Part shown: positions 46,005 through 58,446 of the stretch, in pieces
How positions within the stretch are numbered: the stretch's first letter is position 1
How the letters are laid out: every line of letters begins with the position of its first letter
Assembly: GCA_000469685.2 (NCBI GenBank)
Contig: LS997565.1
Span: 519,501-583,500 of the forward strand
DNA length: 64,000 bases
Reading direction: 5' to 3'
DNA from: Haemonchus contortus
Lineage: Eukaryota > Nematoda > Chromadorea > Rhabditida > Trichostrongylidae
Made by a program: the position numbers and the translations under genes
The notes under the pieces: model-generated
What the model was told of the DNA's origin: nothing
What the model saw: only the letters and a program-made list of their open reading frames with translations
Databases searched by the model: none

Positions 46005-46611
46005 CCCATTGACGACCATGCACTTTTTCGGCCGCATGGGACCGTGCGGTCTACATGTGGACTGCAGTTGTATTTTTTATTATATTCATCTATATTTCCT
46101 TTTTTTCAAAAATTTTTCTCTCAAAACATTACATCAGGCCTAAATGAAACTACGTACAGCGTGGTCCTAGAAAACCTTCTAATTTTGTATTGTAAAGGTG
46201 TTTTATCGAAGGGGTACATTATCTTGGTGAAATCTTCGTTCGTTAAACGACCTTGAAAAATGAATATTATTTCAAAAATACGGTCGTGGTTAGCATTTCC
46301 GCTGTTATCTACCAAATGCAAAGCTCGTAAAATTTTCCCGAAACGATATCTGGTAACGATTGAACTCATGACTGAATGACCACTAGAACGAATGCCGTTT
46401 CTATAATAAAGAACAATAATCAATCAGTGTGGGCATTCTTACCAATCCCATTCGAAGGAACATGCCGAAAAACTTATAATTTCTCTCACAAACTTCAAAA
46501 AATGGTCATTCTGGACCATGAAATCCACATGTGGGCTGCAGTCGCGAAGAACGGAAAGCGCGCTGGTCCCTCGCGGCGCTTTTTTTTCAAAACGTCATGG
46601 TCCTCAATGGG
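46005..46611. mobile_element. piggyBac-type element, internally deleted, nested in the RTE copy
   Basis: Flanked by TTAA on both sides (46001-46004 and 46612-46615). Inverted ends are CCCATTGACGACCATG and CATGGTCCTCAATGGG, the CCC...GGG ends of piggyBac elements, with a subterminal inverted pair around ACATGTGG...CTGCAG. Removing it with one TTAA restores the RTE reading frame (TRLIKASRE), which confirms the insertion. Confidence 0.9.
46121..46423 (-). pseudogene. piggyBac transposase fragment
   Basis: A 100-codon frame shows RYRFGKILRALHLVDNS, matching the RFxxILRxLHFVDN block of piggyBac transposases, then FQGRL, matching the FKGR block. The sequence between is shorter than in whole transposases and the catalytic domain is incomplete, so this copy is an internally deleted derivative and would need a transposase made elsewhere. 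Confidence 0.75.
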
Positions 46612-47273
46612 TTAAAGCATCGCGAGAACAAATCGCCGTTATGTCTTACATTCATCGATTTGAAGAAGGCCTTTGATACAGAGAGACAGAAGCGGTAGTT
46701 AAAGCTCTGGTCAACCAGGGTGTTCCTACTCGATATGGAAAATGCTTCGCGAGCTCTACAACAACCTCACTGTCTGGATCTCGCCATTCTAAAAAGACGT
46801 TATTATATCATCAACGTGAAGAGGCAGTGGAGCTCGACAGGGTGATATCATCTCGATCAAATTTTTCAGTGCCGCTTTCGAGAACATCGAGAACGTCAAT
46901 GGAATGGGAAGGCATAGGAGTGAAGGTCGCTACTTACATCATCTCCGCTTTGCAGACGATATCATGCTTATAACAGCGAACATCGAGCAGGCGGAAATGT
47001 TGGCCTAGTGGGACAGTGCTTGTGGAAAAATCGGCTTACAACTGCACCAAACTAACCAGGGAAGGATCCCAAGTCGAAGTGGCCATTTGAAATGAGACTT
47101 ACACTGCTGGACGTGTTTTTGGATGCTGAGTTCAAATCTGCTTTCCAAATTCGCCGAGCGTTTCTGTGAACGGACTTATGAGGGTGGTTTCGGAAGCGTG
47201 ACGCTTCATGTGCGGGAGACTAGGGTTTGGGTTTTGTGAAGGAGGGAATTCTTGCATTATATAGAATTTTCCC

Positions 47274-48028
47274 TTAAGGACTAGAAAATGCTCTCATCGT
47301 GGTTTTCTCACGTTTTATAACCTTTTCATGCTTTTGCTGATATTTATTCACATAAAGTAATACTTCAGTTTTACTTGCATGCCCCTTCACTCTATATCCA
47401 CAGTAGGATAACTTTTGCCACTTGAATGACCAAATGTTATACTCTACACGAAATGCTTGTAACAAAGAACTTCCCACAATGGGAACGAGGGATGAAAAGA
47501 AACTCGTCACATCCCATTGCTTCACAGTTACTAACCCCAAATCAGAAGGGAAACAGAATTGTGTAGGCGTCCCCAAATCACCCGGGTGAGTATTCAAGTA
47601 GCCGGCGCCATACCATGATTAAAAGAGGAATTTTCTAGATCTAACAGCGCAGAACTAAAAGTAGACAAGCGATAGTAAGCGGAAATGGAGTTTCGCGTGT
47701 ACACGCAAAAGTCGAGATCATGAGCCATTACATTTGAGGTGGTGCGTTTAACCATGTTTCTAAAAGAATGGTCTAAAGAGGCTTCTGTTGGCTGTATTAG
47801 CCTTGTGGAAGCCTCGAGAAGAGTGCCATTCCATTCACCTGCATTTTTGGAGGTATTACGCACAGAATAGCTTCCTGGTCTGTGAATGATATCCACGAGT
47901 CCATTGTCAACAGTGCCGGTGTTGGTGGGATCGGAGCTGCTACGCATCATCGCACCCAATCTAGCACCAACACCCACTTTATCATCATCATTGCTTGTCA
48001 TATGCCTTGTTCTCGCCCGGAGCTCCAA
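47274..48028 (-). CDS. two overlapping open frames of unknown function inside the long-TIR element
   Basis: Frames 48028-47594 (144 codons) and 47597-47274 (107 codons, possible continuation in another frame) overlap by 4 nt. The first begins with an arginine-rich stretch and DDDKVGVGARLGAMM; the second contains TVKQWDVTSFFSSLVPIVGS. Neither resembles a transposase I know. They could be captured host exons, a broken single gene or chance frames. The junction between them would need an intron or a frameshift. Confidence 0.35.
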
Positions 48029-48144
48029 ATTTTGCGCACGGAAGAATCTCCTACTCGGTAACAGGTAGGTAGGTAGCAGAAGGCATCAGCAAAGCATCAA
48101 AACTTTATATAACGTGATAAAATCACCATGACAGTAGTTTCTAG

Positions 48145-48250
48145 TCCTTAGCGGAGAAATTCCATATAGTGCATAAAATTCCGTCCTCCACAAAACCCGA
48201 ACCCTAGTCTCCCGCACATGAAGCGTCACGCTTACCACCACACCAAGCCG
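48145..48250 (-). mobile_element. tRNA-like SINE fragment inside the right TIR arm
   Basis: On the minus strand TGGTGGTAAGCGTGACGC followed 30 nt later by AGGGTTCGGGTTTT has the A-box/B-box layout of a tRNA-derived SINE. The part after the A box also occurs in the left arm (about 47200-47285), so the SINE belongs to the inverted arms. Confidence 0.45.
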
Positions 48251-48960
48251 CCGTTGAGAAGCAAGGTGCATCCATGTTATTTAAGTTTTCTTATGTTAAG
48301 CTTCCTGAAACCACCCTCATAACTCCGTTCAGAGAAACGCACGCCAAATTTGGAAAGCGGATTTGAACTCAGCATCCAAAAACACGTCCAGCAGTGTAGG
48401 TCTCATGGCCACTTCGACTTGGGATCCTTCCCTGGCAAGACGATGTTTATGGGAAACGGGAAGTCAACATGATGAACGACCTAGCACCGGAGCTGAGCAG
48501 ACGGAAACGTGCGGGGTGGGGAGCATTCGAGAACATCGGGGAGTACTGAAGAAAAAGGAACATCCGGGTCCGCCTTTCCGAAACTGCTGTCTTTAGTGCT
48601 TCAAAGTACACCTCAGAAACTTGGACTGTAGGAAAGCAGGCTCAACTTGCTGTCAGCGGTATTCGACGCGCTCTAGAAAGGAAGATGCTCGGAATTTTCC
48701 TATTCACGCAAGTGCAAAAGGGAAGCCGGAGTTCCGGGCTCCGTCATCGAACGATGATCAGGGATGCCGTTGATTAAGAAATTGGTAGTCAGGTGGGCCG
48801 AACAGGTTATGCGATATAGGTCGGCCGTTGAACCAGGGGTTACTGACTGGATCCCTCGGGACGTCAAGCGAACACCACCAGGACGGCCGCCAACGACATG
48901 GTGAGACTTCTCACGAAAGCTCCGAATGAAAGGAATGTTGGGCCTTGTGTTCCTGAAGCA

Positions 48961-49841
48961 AGGACCGAAAGAAAAGAGGCCGCGGAAAAATCCTCAATAA
49001 TTATGCATCACCGTGCACCTTTTTTGGGCTCAAAACTTCAACATCAAGAAGGCCACTTCGTCTTCGGTCACTACTTCAACATTTTTTCTTTGACTTCTCT
49101 TTGTTTGGCGAAGTCTTACTCGGGGAAGTTTTGCAGTCATTATTGGTGACAGGTTTTGCAATCATTTTTGGTGACATACTCGAAGGAGAAGCAACTTGAC
49201 AGAATTAGAATGCAATAATTTCGCCGAATCGACTAGCGAGAGAACTAGTCTTTGCTTATCATTAAGATTTCACTTGAATAGTATGGCATTGACAAATTCT
49301 CCCCTATTTGTGGCTAGCGGAGGATTCAGAATCTTTCCGAAAGGGTTATTACAGAAGCCTACGGATATTACAGAGGATCCCGAACACAACCAATTTTCAA
49401 CTTACCTCGCTCACATGAGTCTCGCATGAGCCATTGGCTTCGCAATGAGCTACACGAACATTTCATGTGACTCATTGCAAAACGACAGACAGCTTCGTTG
49501 CATTGATTCAAATCTATATCCCAGGAAAGAGCTGCTTTCACGAGGGTTCTTATTTTTGGAAAAAGGAAAAATGGCCACATTTCCACTCCACGGCGGTTAC
49601 TGAAAGAAGATGTTTCTCATACAGCACCTTTGTCTTATGGTTGAACGAAAGTTTTTCAATCGTGCGCTTATTGAACCATTACATACTTTATCGGGAACAA
49701 CTGATTGGCTACGGTTATTTAATACGTACGAATAATAGATAGTTTCAGAATTCAATGCTTCGAGTGTTGCAATAGGTGGTGTTGATGATTCCACTAACTT
49801 TAGAATGGTTAAGAGAGAAACGAAAGCGCAGCGGAATGGGA
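48961..49841. other. no recognised feature
   Basis: AT-rich; open frames on both strands around 49370-49740 have no motif. Confidence 0.3.
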
Positions 49842-50353
49842 TTGCACGCTTCACGATGAAAATGGTTTCTGAGATTATCCCATAAGATGAATTGCGGTCC
49901 CGTCGACCATTTCTGGCGCTACTTGTTCGGATAACAGCCTAGTCACGGAGTTATAAAGGCACAAAAATTGTACCGTGTGTACCTTCGGACGAGTTTCACC
50001 GGCATCGTAGTGGCTGCACCGACCGCAAGGGAGCCTAGGGACTTCAAACAACCTGTCGTGCCCCACAGGGACAATGGAAGGTAGTTCTGCACAGTTATGA
50101 CTTCATGTAGTCTGCTCTCTGTGCAATTGCAACGGCTGGAATCTCACACCCCATCCATGTTATTGAATACCCCATCCATGTTACTTGTCATAGCACTCTC
50201 GTCCAACCTCTGCCTTCACTACTTTGGAGGAGCCTTATTTTACGCCAAATCGGCGAATTCTCTCGCTTTCTTCACAACCGATGACCTATTCCGAGCCTAT
50301 ACTTCCGCTTTTCTAATAAAAGCGGGTACCTCAAATTATCGTGAACTTTGTTG
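49842..50353. mobile_element. MITE of the AGGCACAG-TIR family, degraded ends
   Basis: Left ATTGCACGCTTCACGATGAA, right AATTATCGTGAACTTTGTTG; the interior matches 57946-58446 (AACAACCTGTCGTG). TSD not readable. Confidence 0.6.
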
Positions 50354-50929
50354 TGGTTTAGTTTAGAAAGTAATTCTCTGGGATGAACTTTAGTTGGAAG
50401 TAGCTTGCTTCTAAGACGTGCCATCTCTCTGGGAGGAATATTTCGTCTAAATTTCAGAAGATCGCCATCGATAAATGAATACGAACAACAATTAGAGCTG
50501 TCTCAAGAATTGCTTAGTAGCCATTTGAACTCAAGTTAGCACTTCTTCGTTGTGTGGCTTTCAATACCCCTGCGAGGCATGACGGGTTGCTCACCTTTTC
50601 CGCTCTTACCAGTATGCTTCCATTCCCGAGCGATGCCGCCATATTCGTGCGTGCGTAGCTCGCCACGTGCCCTACATGATCTGATCGTGTCTGTGACACC
50701 TTGCCCCTAGGACTTGCGAGAACGGGTAGTGAATAACACAAGACTAAAAAAATGGTTACATAAGTAAGTTCTTGTCATGCAGATCTATGCTACCGCCAAT
50801 AGCAGTTGTTCTAGGAAAGAAAAATACGCATTGCATCTGTGTAATTCGATCTAATAAGGAAGTATGAGGAGTTCAATCCGATGTATACACATACTGGTAT
50901 TGAGGGCAGCATAGCAGAGGAAACATTGC

Positions 50930-53900
50930 TCTCGAATTTATTGTTTTCTTGAACGAGTGATCCTAATAAAGCTCGTGAAGAGTTCAACACGAGGTTTGGG
51001 AACAAGCTTTATTAGGCAGACGTTTTCGCGATACGCCTTCTTCAGAGCCTAAAGGATCATAACAATCTGTGAAAATCCAACCTAACGTCTCCACCAACTC
51101 ACCGAAGTTCGGGGCTCCCAGGGTACGCAAGTGATCAATAAGAGAGGCACTCACCGTAGCTTCGTGGATTCTCCGAAACCACCCAGCAAGTGATGGTAAC
51201 TATCGACCAGTGTCGGCTGGAGTAAGTCCTCATTCATAGTCACTGCGGAAAGGCCAATCTTATATAAGGCCACAGCTCCCGCGCGATCGCAAGACATTCT
51301 TCCCTACGATTCATTTTTGGATCAGTGACATGTGTCGAAAATACCTCGAGGGTTTGACGTGCGCACGATTCTGACTCCTGTGCTACGACCTTCACGGTGA
51401 CCTCAAAAACGCTCAAACGCCCCCGTTATGCTTTCGAATTCGGTGACTCCTTAAGGCAGTAGACTCATTCGGTCGTCTCATACAATCAATGTGCTCCTTA
51501 ATCCTCACGTGGAGTGGTCTTGCCATTTCATCAAAATACTCATCATCACATTCATGGCGGGTAACTTTGTAGACCACCCCCGACATGTTACAATCATCCT
51601 CCCTTTCAGCTTTAGAACCACACAGTTTGAGGTTGCGACGTATAGTCTGTTCCGAACTATGCGTCCTTTAAATTGAAGGGTAGTGCGTTAACATTAGCAA
51701 CTAAATCCTTCAAACCCAATCTCTTTAGATACTGCTTGATGGGGGTGCTGACCACATCAGAAACAAATGGTAGTAAAAACGGAGGCACTACCATGTCTGA
51801 GGATCACATTACTAGAAGAGGCTCTACGTGTGTTGATAATTTGTAGTAGCTCTCGATCAAGCTATATCGCGTGCCATTTCAAGCGACTCTCGGGTGCAAA
51901 CCTTCTTAGCAGTACGGAACATATTCCTAACAATTGCTCGTTCTACATAAAAAGGATGAGCTGAGTGAGCAGACAATGATGTTCTCATGCTGGGCTTTCT
52001 GTACCACTTCGTAAAAATCATATCGCCCGGTAACCTCACTTGAATGTTTAAGAAAGGAAGCCAATCTTTGGTCGGTTCTCCCTTGTTAACTTGATGTGAT
52101 CTGATTATGAATTGGGTAGGCCGAAACACACATTTACTCCTTCCTGTTTTGCACAGACTATGAAGAAATCATCGGTATACCTGCAGTCATGTGAGGAAAG
52201 GTATTTCAGCACAGGCGCCTCAATTTTGGCCATGAATGATATGGTCAAAGTAAACGCCCATCGCTGTTCCATTGCCAAGCCTCTAATCTGTGCGAAATAC
52301 CTCCTCGAACACTTGAAAATTTTACAATTGAGGCATTCCTTCACAAGTGTCGTCAGATGGGATGTATAAGGCTCTCATATACTAGTATCGTTCTGATGCT
52401 GACCGAGAAACTCGAATATGGCTTCCACAGCAGACCATTGCTGACATTTGTAGAGAGCTTCTTTGTCAAAGGATTCCATAACGCACGAGCCAATTGAGTG
52501 CAGTGCGCCGAGGCTATCCAGACACATTTGGATGTTTGTGAAGTGGGAGGGTATGATTTTGAGGAGCTACACTAGGATGGTATTAAGAAACCAAGCAATC
52601 CGGTCAGTTGGACCGTCCACACAGCTTATGATAGGACGGACTTCTACGGATGTTGGGTTGATTGGAGCTAAGTCATCTGCATCTAAAAGCTTGTGTGTCT
52701 CTATGAGCAGATACAGGGCTGAGCAACAAGGCGGCTCAAGTTTGAGCCGCGTTATTAAAGGCACAGTTCGCGATAATCTTGGGTAATCCAGATTATGATG
52801 AAGAATGGAAGACAAGGTAGAAAATAGTGCGATGAGTGTGGAGAAACTGCGTGGATCGGTGTTTACAAAGTGGAAAAAGGCTTCGAAGAACCGTTAAAAA
52901 GGGGCTGGACGAGAATGAGACCAGAAAAATGAGGAAGAGTGGGGCGTTCGGACGAGCTATACAATGTGTCTACGTGCGTACATGTGGGTCCCGGTACGAA
53001 GAACAGACTATGATAAGCAAAAATTCATTCACTTATAAGAATAAGTGAACAAAAAAACCCCTAGTAACAGCAAAAGTAGCTCACCTTTTTCAGCATTCAG
53101 GAGTAGGAAATCAAATGAGAGATCGGGGCAGCAATAAGAATAAGAGAGGAAATGAAAGAAGAATGGCAGAAAAACACCGCATCATCACTTGGCGACCAGC
53201 TAATTGTGCGTGGGTCCTAGAACGATTAGTTGCAATCTGTATTGTCTCGACACTCGTCTGACGTGATGACGTGACATCGATCAAGAGGCGGGAAAGCCAC
53301 TGACGTTCCCGCCCACTGAATTATCGTGAACTGTGCCTTTAAGCTTGAACTCAACCGGTTTGGTCTACGAAACTGTGGCGGTAGAGAGAGGCTTCTCCCA
53401 GATGGAGATCTGTGATCAGTTTATGGCAGTTTGATCCTCAGACATGGTAGTACTCAATAGAAGCAAAGATTCCTTTTGTGCTATCATTTGTTTCCGATGA
53501 GGGCAGTACCCCCGTCAGGAAGTGTCTAAAGAGATTGGGTTCGGAGAACTTGGTTGCTAATGTTAACGCACCACCCTTCAATCTAAAGAAGCGCCTAGTT
53601 CGGAACAGACTATACAATTGCTCATGTACAACCTCAAACTGTGTGGTCCTCCAGCTGGAAAAGAGGATGATTGTAACATGTCGGGGATGGCCCACAAATT
53701 TTCTCGCCGTGAATGTGATGATGAGTATATTGATGGGACGGCAAGACCACTCCACGTGAGGATTAAGGAGCACACAGATGCTATGAAGTGAAAAGAGTCT
53801 ACCGCCTTAGGGAGTCAGATTCGAAAGCATAACGGAGGTGCTTTGAGGATACAGTAAACGTCGTGGCACAGAGGTCACAATTGTTCGCACGTAAAACTCT

Positions 53901-54290
53901 CGAGGCATTTTGGATACAGGCCACCGATCCAAAAAAGAATAGTAGGAAAGAATGTTTCGCAATCACGCGAGAGATGCGGCCTCATATAAGATTGGCCTTC
54001 CCTCAGCGACTTGGAGTGCGGACATACCCCAGCTGACACTGGTCCCTTGGTACCATCGGTTGCAGGGTGGGTCTCGAACTTCAGTGGGTTGCTGGAGACG
54101 TTTGGTCGGATAGTCACAGATTGTTATGATCCTTTCAGGCTCTGAAGAAGGCGATATTGCCGAAACTTCCGCCTAATAAAGCTTGTTTACAAACCTCGTG
54201 AAGAGTTCAAGAAAACAATAAACTCAACAATACAGTTATGCTGTGGTTCATAGGAAGCCGTACTTGGGAGTTGATTACTCTTGAAATTGG
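50930..54290 (-). mobile_element. Penelope-like element copy 3: head-to-head inverted copies
   Basis: The main copy (minus, 50930 to about 53430) holds the terminus, a degraded endonuclease, and reverse transcriptase pieces: RGLAMEQRWAFTLTISFMAK (motif B), CRYTDDFFIVCAKQ (YIDD changed to YTDD), WLPFLNIQVRL, and upstream YLLIETHK and VRPIISC. At about 53430 it meets an inverted plus-strand copy (53430-54290) with the finger region NLKKRLVRNRLYN and CTTSNCVV. The MITE at 52759-53338 splits the main copy. The mutated catalytic Ile and many breaks mean it is dead. Confidence 0.75.
52759..53338. mobile_element. MITE of the AGGCACAG-TIR family, nested in PLE copy 3
   Basis: Left AGGCACAGTTCGCGATAA, right TTATCGTGAACTGTGCCT, TTAA on both sides (52755-52758, 53339-53342). 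Taking it out with one TTAA restores the PLE frame SLITRLKLEPPCC, also present in copy 1. Confidence 0.9.
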
Positions 54291-54425
54291 TAATTTTGTT
54301 TCTGTCTCGAGATTGGTGGGTGGAAAGTATATTCTGACCAACGTTTCGGCGGGCTCGTCATTTTCAAGGCCTCACTTCCACCGCGAAGTCTAGCGCTATG
54401 CTACACGGTTGGTACATTAGTAGTG
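54291..54425 (+). repeat. PLE-like terminal sequence
   Basis: CCAACGTTTCGGCGGGCTCG and TTTTCAAGGCC resemble the terminal block of the PLEs in this window but belong to a different subfamily. Confidence 0.4.
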
Positions 54426-56179
54426 AATCAAGAACAATAGAAATGCCAAAGTATCAGAATGAGAGGACTTGGAATTGGAAACATCAGTTTAAAATGAAGT
54501 CGGCCACCTTACCGCAGGCTGCGGTTCCCATTTCAAATTTTACCCAAAATACCCCTTGAAAATGAAAGAACATGGCTAGAAATTAATTCAGTTTGAAATA
54601 GAGCTCTTCCCTGAGGTTTTACATCTATTCTTTATAGTGGGTTCCATACGTCGCATCTCTATATTCTCACAAAAATCACATGGGAACTGTCATAAAACAA
54701 GAAATGTTTCCTGCTGCGCTTTTCTTCTTCTCTTTGATAAGGCAAAAGTAGAAGTCCCGAGCTAATATCTCTATCCTCTAGTTTCTTGAGCGTTCATCAA
54801 GCATAACTGGTATGAGAAACAGGGAAATCGGCCACATTCAGCTTAGTGATGCTGCCTAACGTGGAGTAGCGCAAAGCCTTCATGATTCGCTCGAATCTGC
54901 GTTACAGCAATCAATTATCTGCGTTTCCTGTCCATCGCTTATCCAATCTAGAGGAGATCCGCTTCAGTATCTGAGCAACCTTGAAGTGAAGCTGACTTAC
55001 AGAGTGGGTTGCAAAGGAATTGTTTGCTTTTGAGTTATCACCCAAATGGCACAAAATTATCATGTGATAACGAAAAGGCGGAAATCGAATATAAGTACCG
55101 ATCTGACGGTGTGAGTGGCAAAGGAGAAAGAATACGTGAGGTTGCATAAGAAGTCGGAAGTTATTGGAGGATAAACTCTTCTCTGGCCATTAAGTGCTGG
55201 CGCCTGATATTTTAAGGGCACGTTGTCAAATACCCTTCTATTCAAATACTCCTTGGAGACGACATTGAGAAAGACTGAGAGAATAGAAAGACTGCATAAT
55301 GTTACTACCTCTATACACCGCTCCAGACAAGTTGTCACATTTTGCAATCGTCCTTCCGATCGCGTGCCTGATCGTTCCAGAAATCGGCTTGGATGGTAGA
55401 TAAAACATGAGAACACATCCGCGGAGAAACTGATACCATTCACAGCTCTGAATTGCTATGTCATATTCAAGAAAATTACCATTTTGAAAATGCCTATGGA
55501 GAGCACTCTAACTATGCTCGAAATTATTTTGTTGAGGTTTGTCTATGTCCCTACCTTGATCAGAGTAGGAGTATTGAACAGCTTTTTTTTGAAAATAGTA
55601 GTTGCTTACAAGAATTAGCATTACAATAACTTACTTGAGCGTGAAAAGTAGAATTGCCAGAGTTGATTGCATTGCTATTGCTCGTCACTTACAAGTGCAC
55701 TTTAGTCAAAGGTCGAATAATGTTCTAATATTGCAGCATAGTGTGCTAAAATATAGTAATGTGATGTTGAAAGTGGGAGCTGGTTGATCGGTTCCCACAC
55801 AATCCACGCTATGGAGTTGCCGGATGGTAGCAGTACTTGTTTGATAATATTGAATCGCTCTTGACTAGTGAAAAATTGGTCAAAGCGCAACGATGCAACC
55901 ACCACTGGAAGAACTCGATTGCGGGAGATCGCGTAAGAGGAACAATCACGAACACAATACATCGATACATCAATCTTTAATGAATCGTTCGAAGAAACTT
56001 GCGATCAGCGTTTGATAACTTGGAAATTTTTTTTATAGAAAGTTAGTGAGAGCACAGTCTAGGTAGTTACTTAGATCCTTGTTTCTTGGTTCTCGGCGTA
56101 CCGAAACGGTCTTTGATCGTTTCTTAAACCAATGGACTGGACCCTATACATATTTGAAAATTCCTTCATTCGCAGTTAA
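54426..56179. other. no recognised gene
   Basis: A 127-codon minus frame at 55443-55060 has a hydrophobic stretch (VVTLCSLSILSVFLNVV) and could be an exon, but no splice sites or family support it. Confidence 0.25.
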
Positions 56180-56681
56180 AAAAACCAGTTCACAATGATT
56201 TCGGGTATCCTTTTAGGTAAGCAAGCGGGAAGCATTAGTGTGAATAGTGCATCGGCGGCGAAGAAAGCGAGAAAACCCGTCGACTCCGCGAACAATAAGA
56301 TTTTCTAAAAGTAGTGGAAATAGATGTTGTAGAGAAAATAGGAAAACAGCTTACCATGACGAGACTAGCATATAGGAGTATTTAGACGAGATTTCAGTTG
56401 TTCCCAAAAATGTCCAAGGTTCTCCCCCGCTGTCGCCATGGATCACGATAAGTTATTTGGATTTTCAACATGGGTATTCCTTGTGCGTGGTGCAGCTTCC
56501 ACAACGCAGTTGAAACTCAGACGCTATGGATGTGGTATTCAGCCAAAACAATCTCCTAGCCCTTGCAACGTCTTATCTAATTCGTTTACTGATCTGACAG
56601 TGCCACACATGGTATACGCGGACACCACAGATCCATCAGGGGAAGATTTCTCTGAAATCATTTTCATCGTGAACTGTGCCT
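56180..56681. mobile_element. MITE of the AGGCACAG-TIR family
   Basis: Right end TCATCGTGAACTGTGCCT followed by TTGA; left end degraded (CCAGTTCACAATGATT after TTAA). Non-coding interior. Confidence 0.65.
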
Positions 56682-57945
56682 TTGAAGTAATAAATTCGTA
56701 CGGGTAGATTTTTTTTGATTTCAAACAATCCGTAGCGTGCTTTGAACTGTTTTACATGAAGTTCGGATCGATGGAAAAACTCTAACGATGCCGCCACCAA
56801 GGCGCTAGTGAACTTCAAAAAATCTCATTTTAGTCATTCTGATGAAGCTCAATGTATTCTATTAGTACTGTTCACTGCCTCATATCCTGTAAAAGAAACA
56901 ATCACTAATCATGCGAATTGTTTCGATTTGATGTTTATATTAACTGTTTTTGCGTCGCCGCGATCCGAAAGTCCCGCGGATTACCCGTCCGAGGTTATGC
57001 ATACCTTGTAAAACTACAAATACAACTTACATTACACGGGCTCAAACTATTTTGTAGTTTTTCACCAACAGCAAGGTAACAAAAACTCCCTCTTCGAATT
57101 GAATGAACCTACAGCCAACTACCTACCTTCCTTAGATCTTCGCTGGCTATATTTACACAATACTTCGGATAATATTTTGATCAGTGCGTAATATGATATT
57201 GTAAATTGTTCTGCCACGGAAACTCGAGCAAGAATAAAACATACTCAACTACCAATCACTAACCATTCAATCGTGTTAATGCCCATCTACATACTACTAG
57301 AAGGGCACTGCTCTAATGCAATGAAATGGGTAGCAGCTCGATTTTGATGAAATCGATGAAATTCCTTTTCACATGAAAGGTTTTTCACAAGTTTCATCGT
57401 ATGATTTGATTAATGCTGTTGATTTGCTGATTTATTACAAGAATATCAATTAGTTCCCGTGTATACAGATGACCTCTGAGACTTTGTTTGATAGCTTTTT
57501 GTTAGCAAGACTCGATCAAAATTGAGTTAGAAAAAGAGCCTTTTTTGTTGTCAAGTCTTCTTTTCCCTTTTTCTTTTATTATTTTTTTGACCATTTTCAA
57601 TGAGAGATCAGGGCTCTGAGCTGCATAGGAAATCGCGTGTCATTCTTTCAAGGTTTACTTGTAGTCTTGGATTCTCGGTGCGATGATGCGTAAATGCCCA
57701 CTACCAACGTTCTGCAATTTTTTTAGCTATCGCTGCCAGAGGCGAAGGAGCGGAGCAGCTTTCATGTACCGATCTTCATAAAAACTCATTACTAACCACT
57801 ACTACATAACTCATAAAAAATCATGCTGCAGTTTGGATTTTTAGAATGGCCAAACGATTCGCGAAGTAGGGTTATCTCTCTGTAATACACTAAGATAAGA
57901 TTGGCCGGAAAAGTGGGACACGACTTTTATCAAAAACGACCTCAA
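56682..57945. other. no recognised feature
   Basis: AT-rich sequence, no open frame of note. Confidence 0.35.
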
Positions 57946-58446
57946 AGGCACAGATCACGATGAATCACGATTTCTAAGAATTTACTATAGTACAAATTCG
58001 AGGCTTCCCTTATATCATACCTGTAGTTATAAGAGCGAAAAACATCCTGGATAGGGCACAATAGGGAACCAGAGATTGTATCGTGTGAACGCCACACCCT
58101 TAATGGACGAGTTCCAACGGCTTTGTAGAGGTGCACGGAACACAAGGGAATAATTGTGAGAAGTTCAAACAACTTGTCATGACCTATAGCGACAGCGAAA
58201 GACAGTTCTGGACAGTTATGGTCTGATGCAGTCAGTTCTTTGCACGAAGGGAGCATGTTATATATAGTCCAAAAACCCCTTACATGCCATTCCTGTCGCG
58301 GTGATCTCGTGCAACCTCCACTACTTTCGAGAAGCTTTGAGTTGGCGGATTTTCTTATACTTTCTTCGCCACCGATGTACTCCTCTACATCAACGCTCCC
58401 GCTTATCAACCTAAAAAGGGTATCTCATATTAGTTGAAGTGAGCCT
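57946..58446. mobile_element. MITE of the AGGCACAG-TIR family, with TCAA target duplication
   Basis: Left AGGCACAGATCACGATGAAT, right AGTGAGCCT, TCAA on both sides (57942-57945 and 58447-58450). Confidence 0.7.

Larger units (their letters stand above)
47056..48435. mobile_element. 1.4-kb DNA element with long terminal inverted repeats, nested in the RTE copy
   Basis: Ends CCAGGGAAGGATCCCAAGTC and its reverse complement; arms are about 230 bp (47056-47285) and 295 bp (48140-48435), the right one longer by a block near 48210-48290. Flanks are TAA and CAA, perhaps a 3-bp duplication with one change. RTE sequence continues on both sides. Long TIRs recall Mutator-like or foldback elements, but a 3-bp duplication does not fit Mutator. 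Superfamily left open. Confidence 0.75.
44150..48960 (+). pseudogene. decayed RTE-type LINE, second family, copy 2, with two nested insertions
   Basis: Same family as 30010-33092. A 5' UTR-like region is followed by VVGLTEMRRHRPLHAVFET, GGVGVLVNMQLAM, VYTPTSSYDEKELEAFYMDL and VGDFKAKIGPKRT, so the endonuclease start is well kept. An internal deletion near 45140 removes the end of the endonuclease. The reverse transcriptase resumes with QPYGKAGFRRGLSRTDHIQT, LKKAFDT, RFADDIMLITAN and, after 48435, VNMMNDLAPELS-like text. The copy stops near 48960 without the usual tail. Insertions at 46005-46611 and 47056-48435 split it. Confidence 0.8.
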
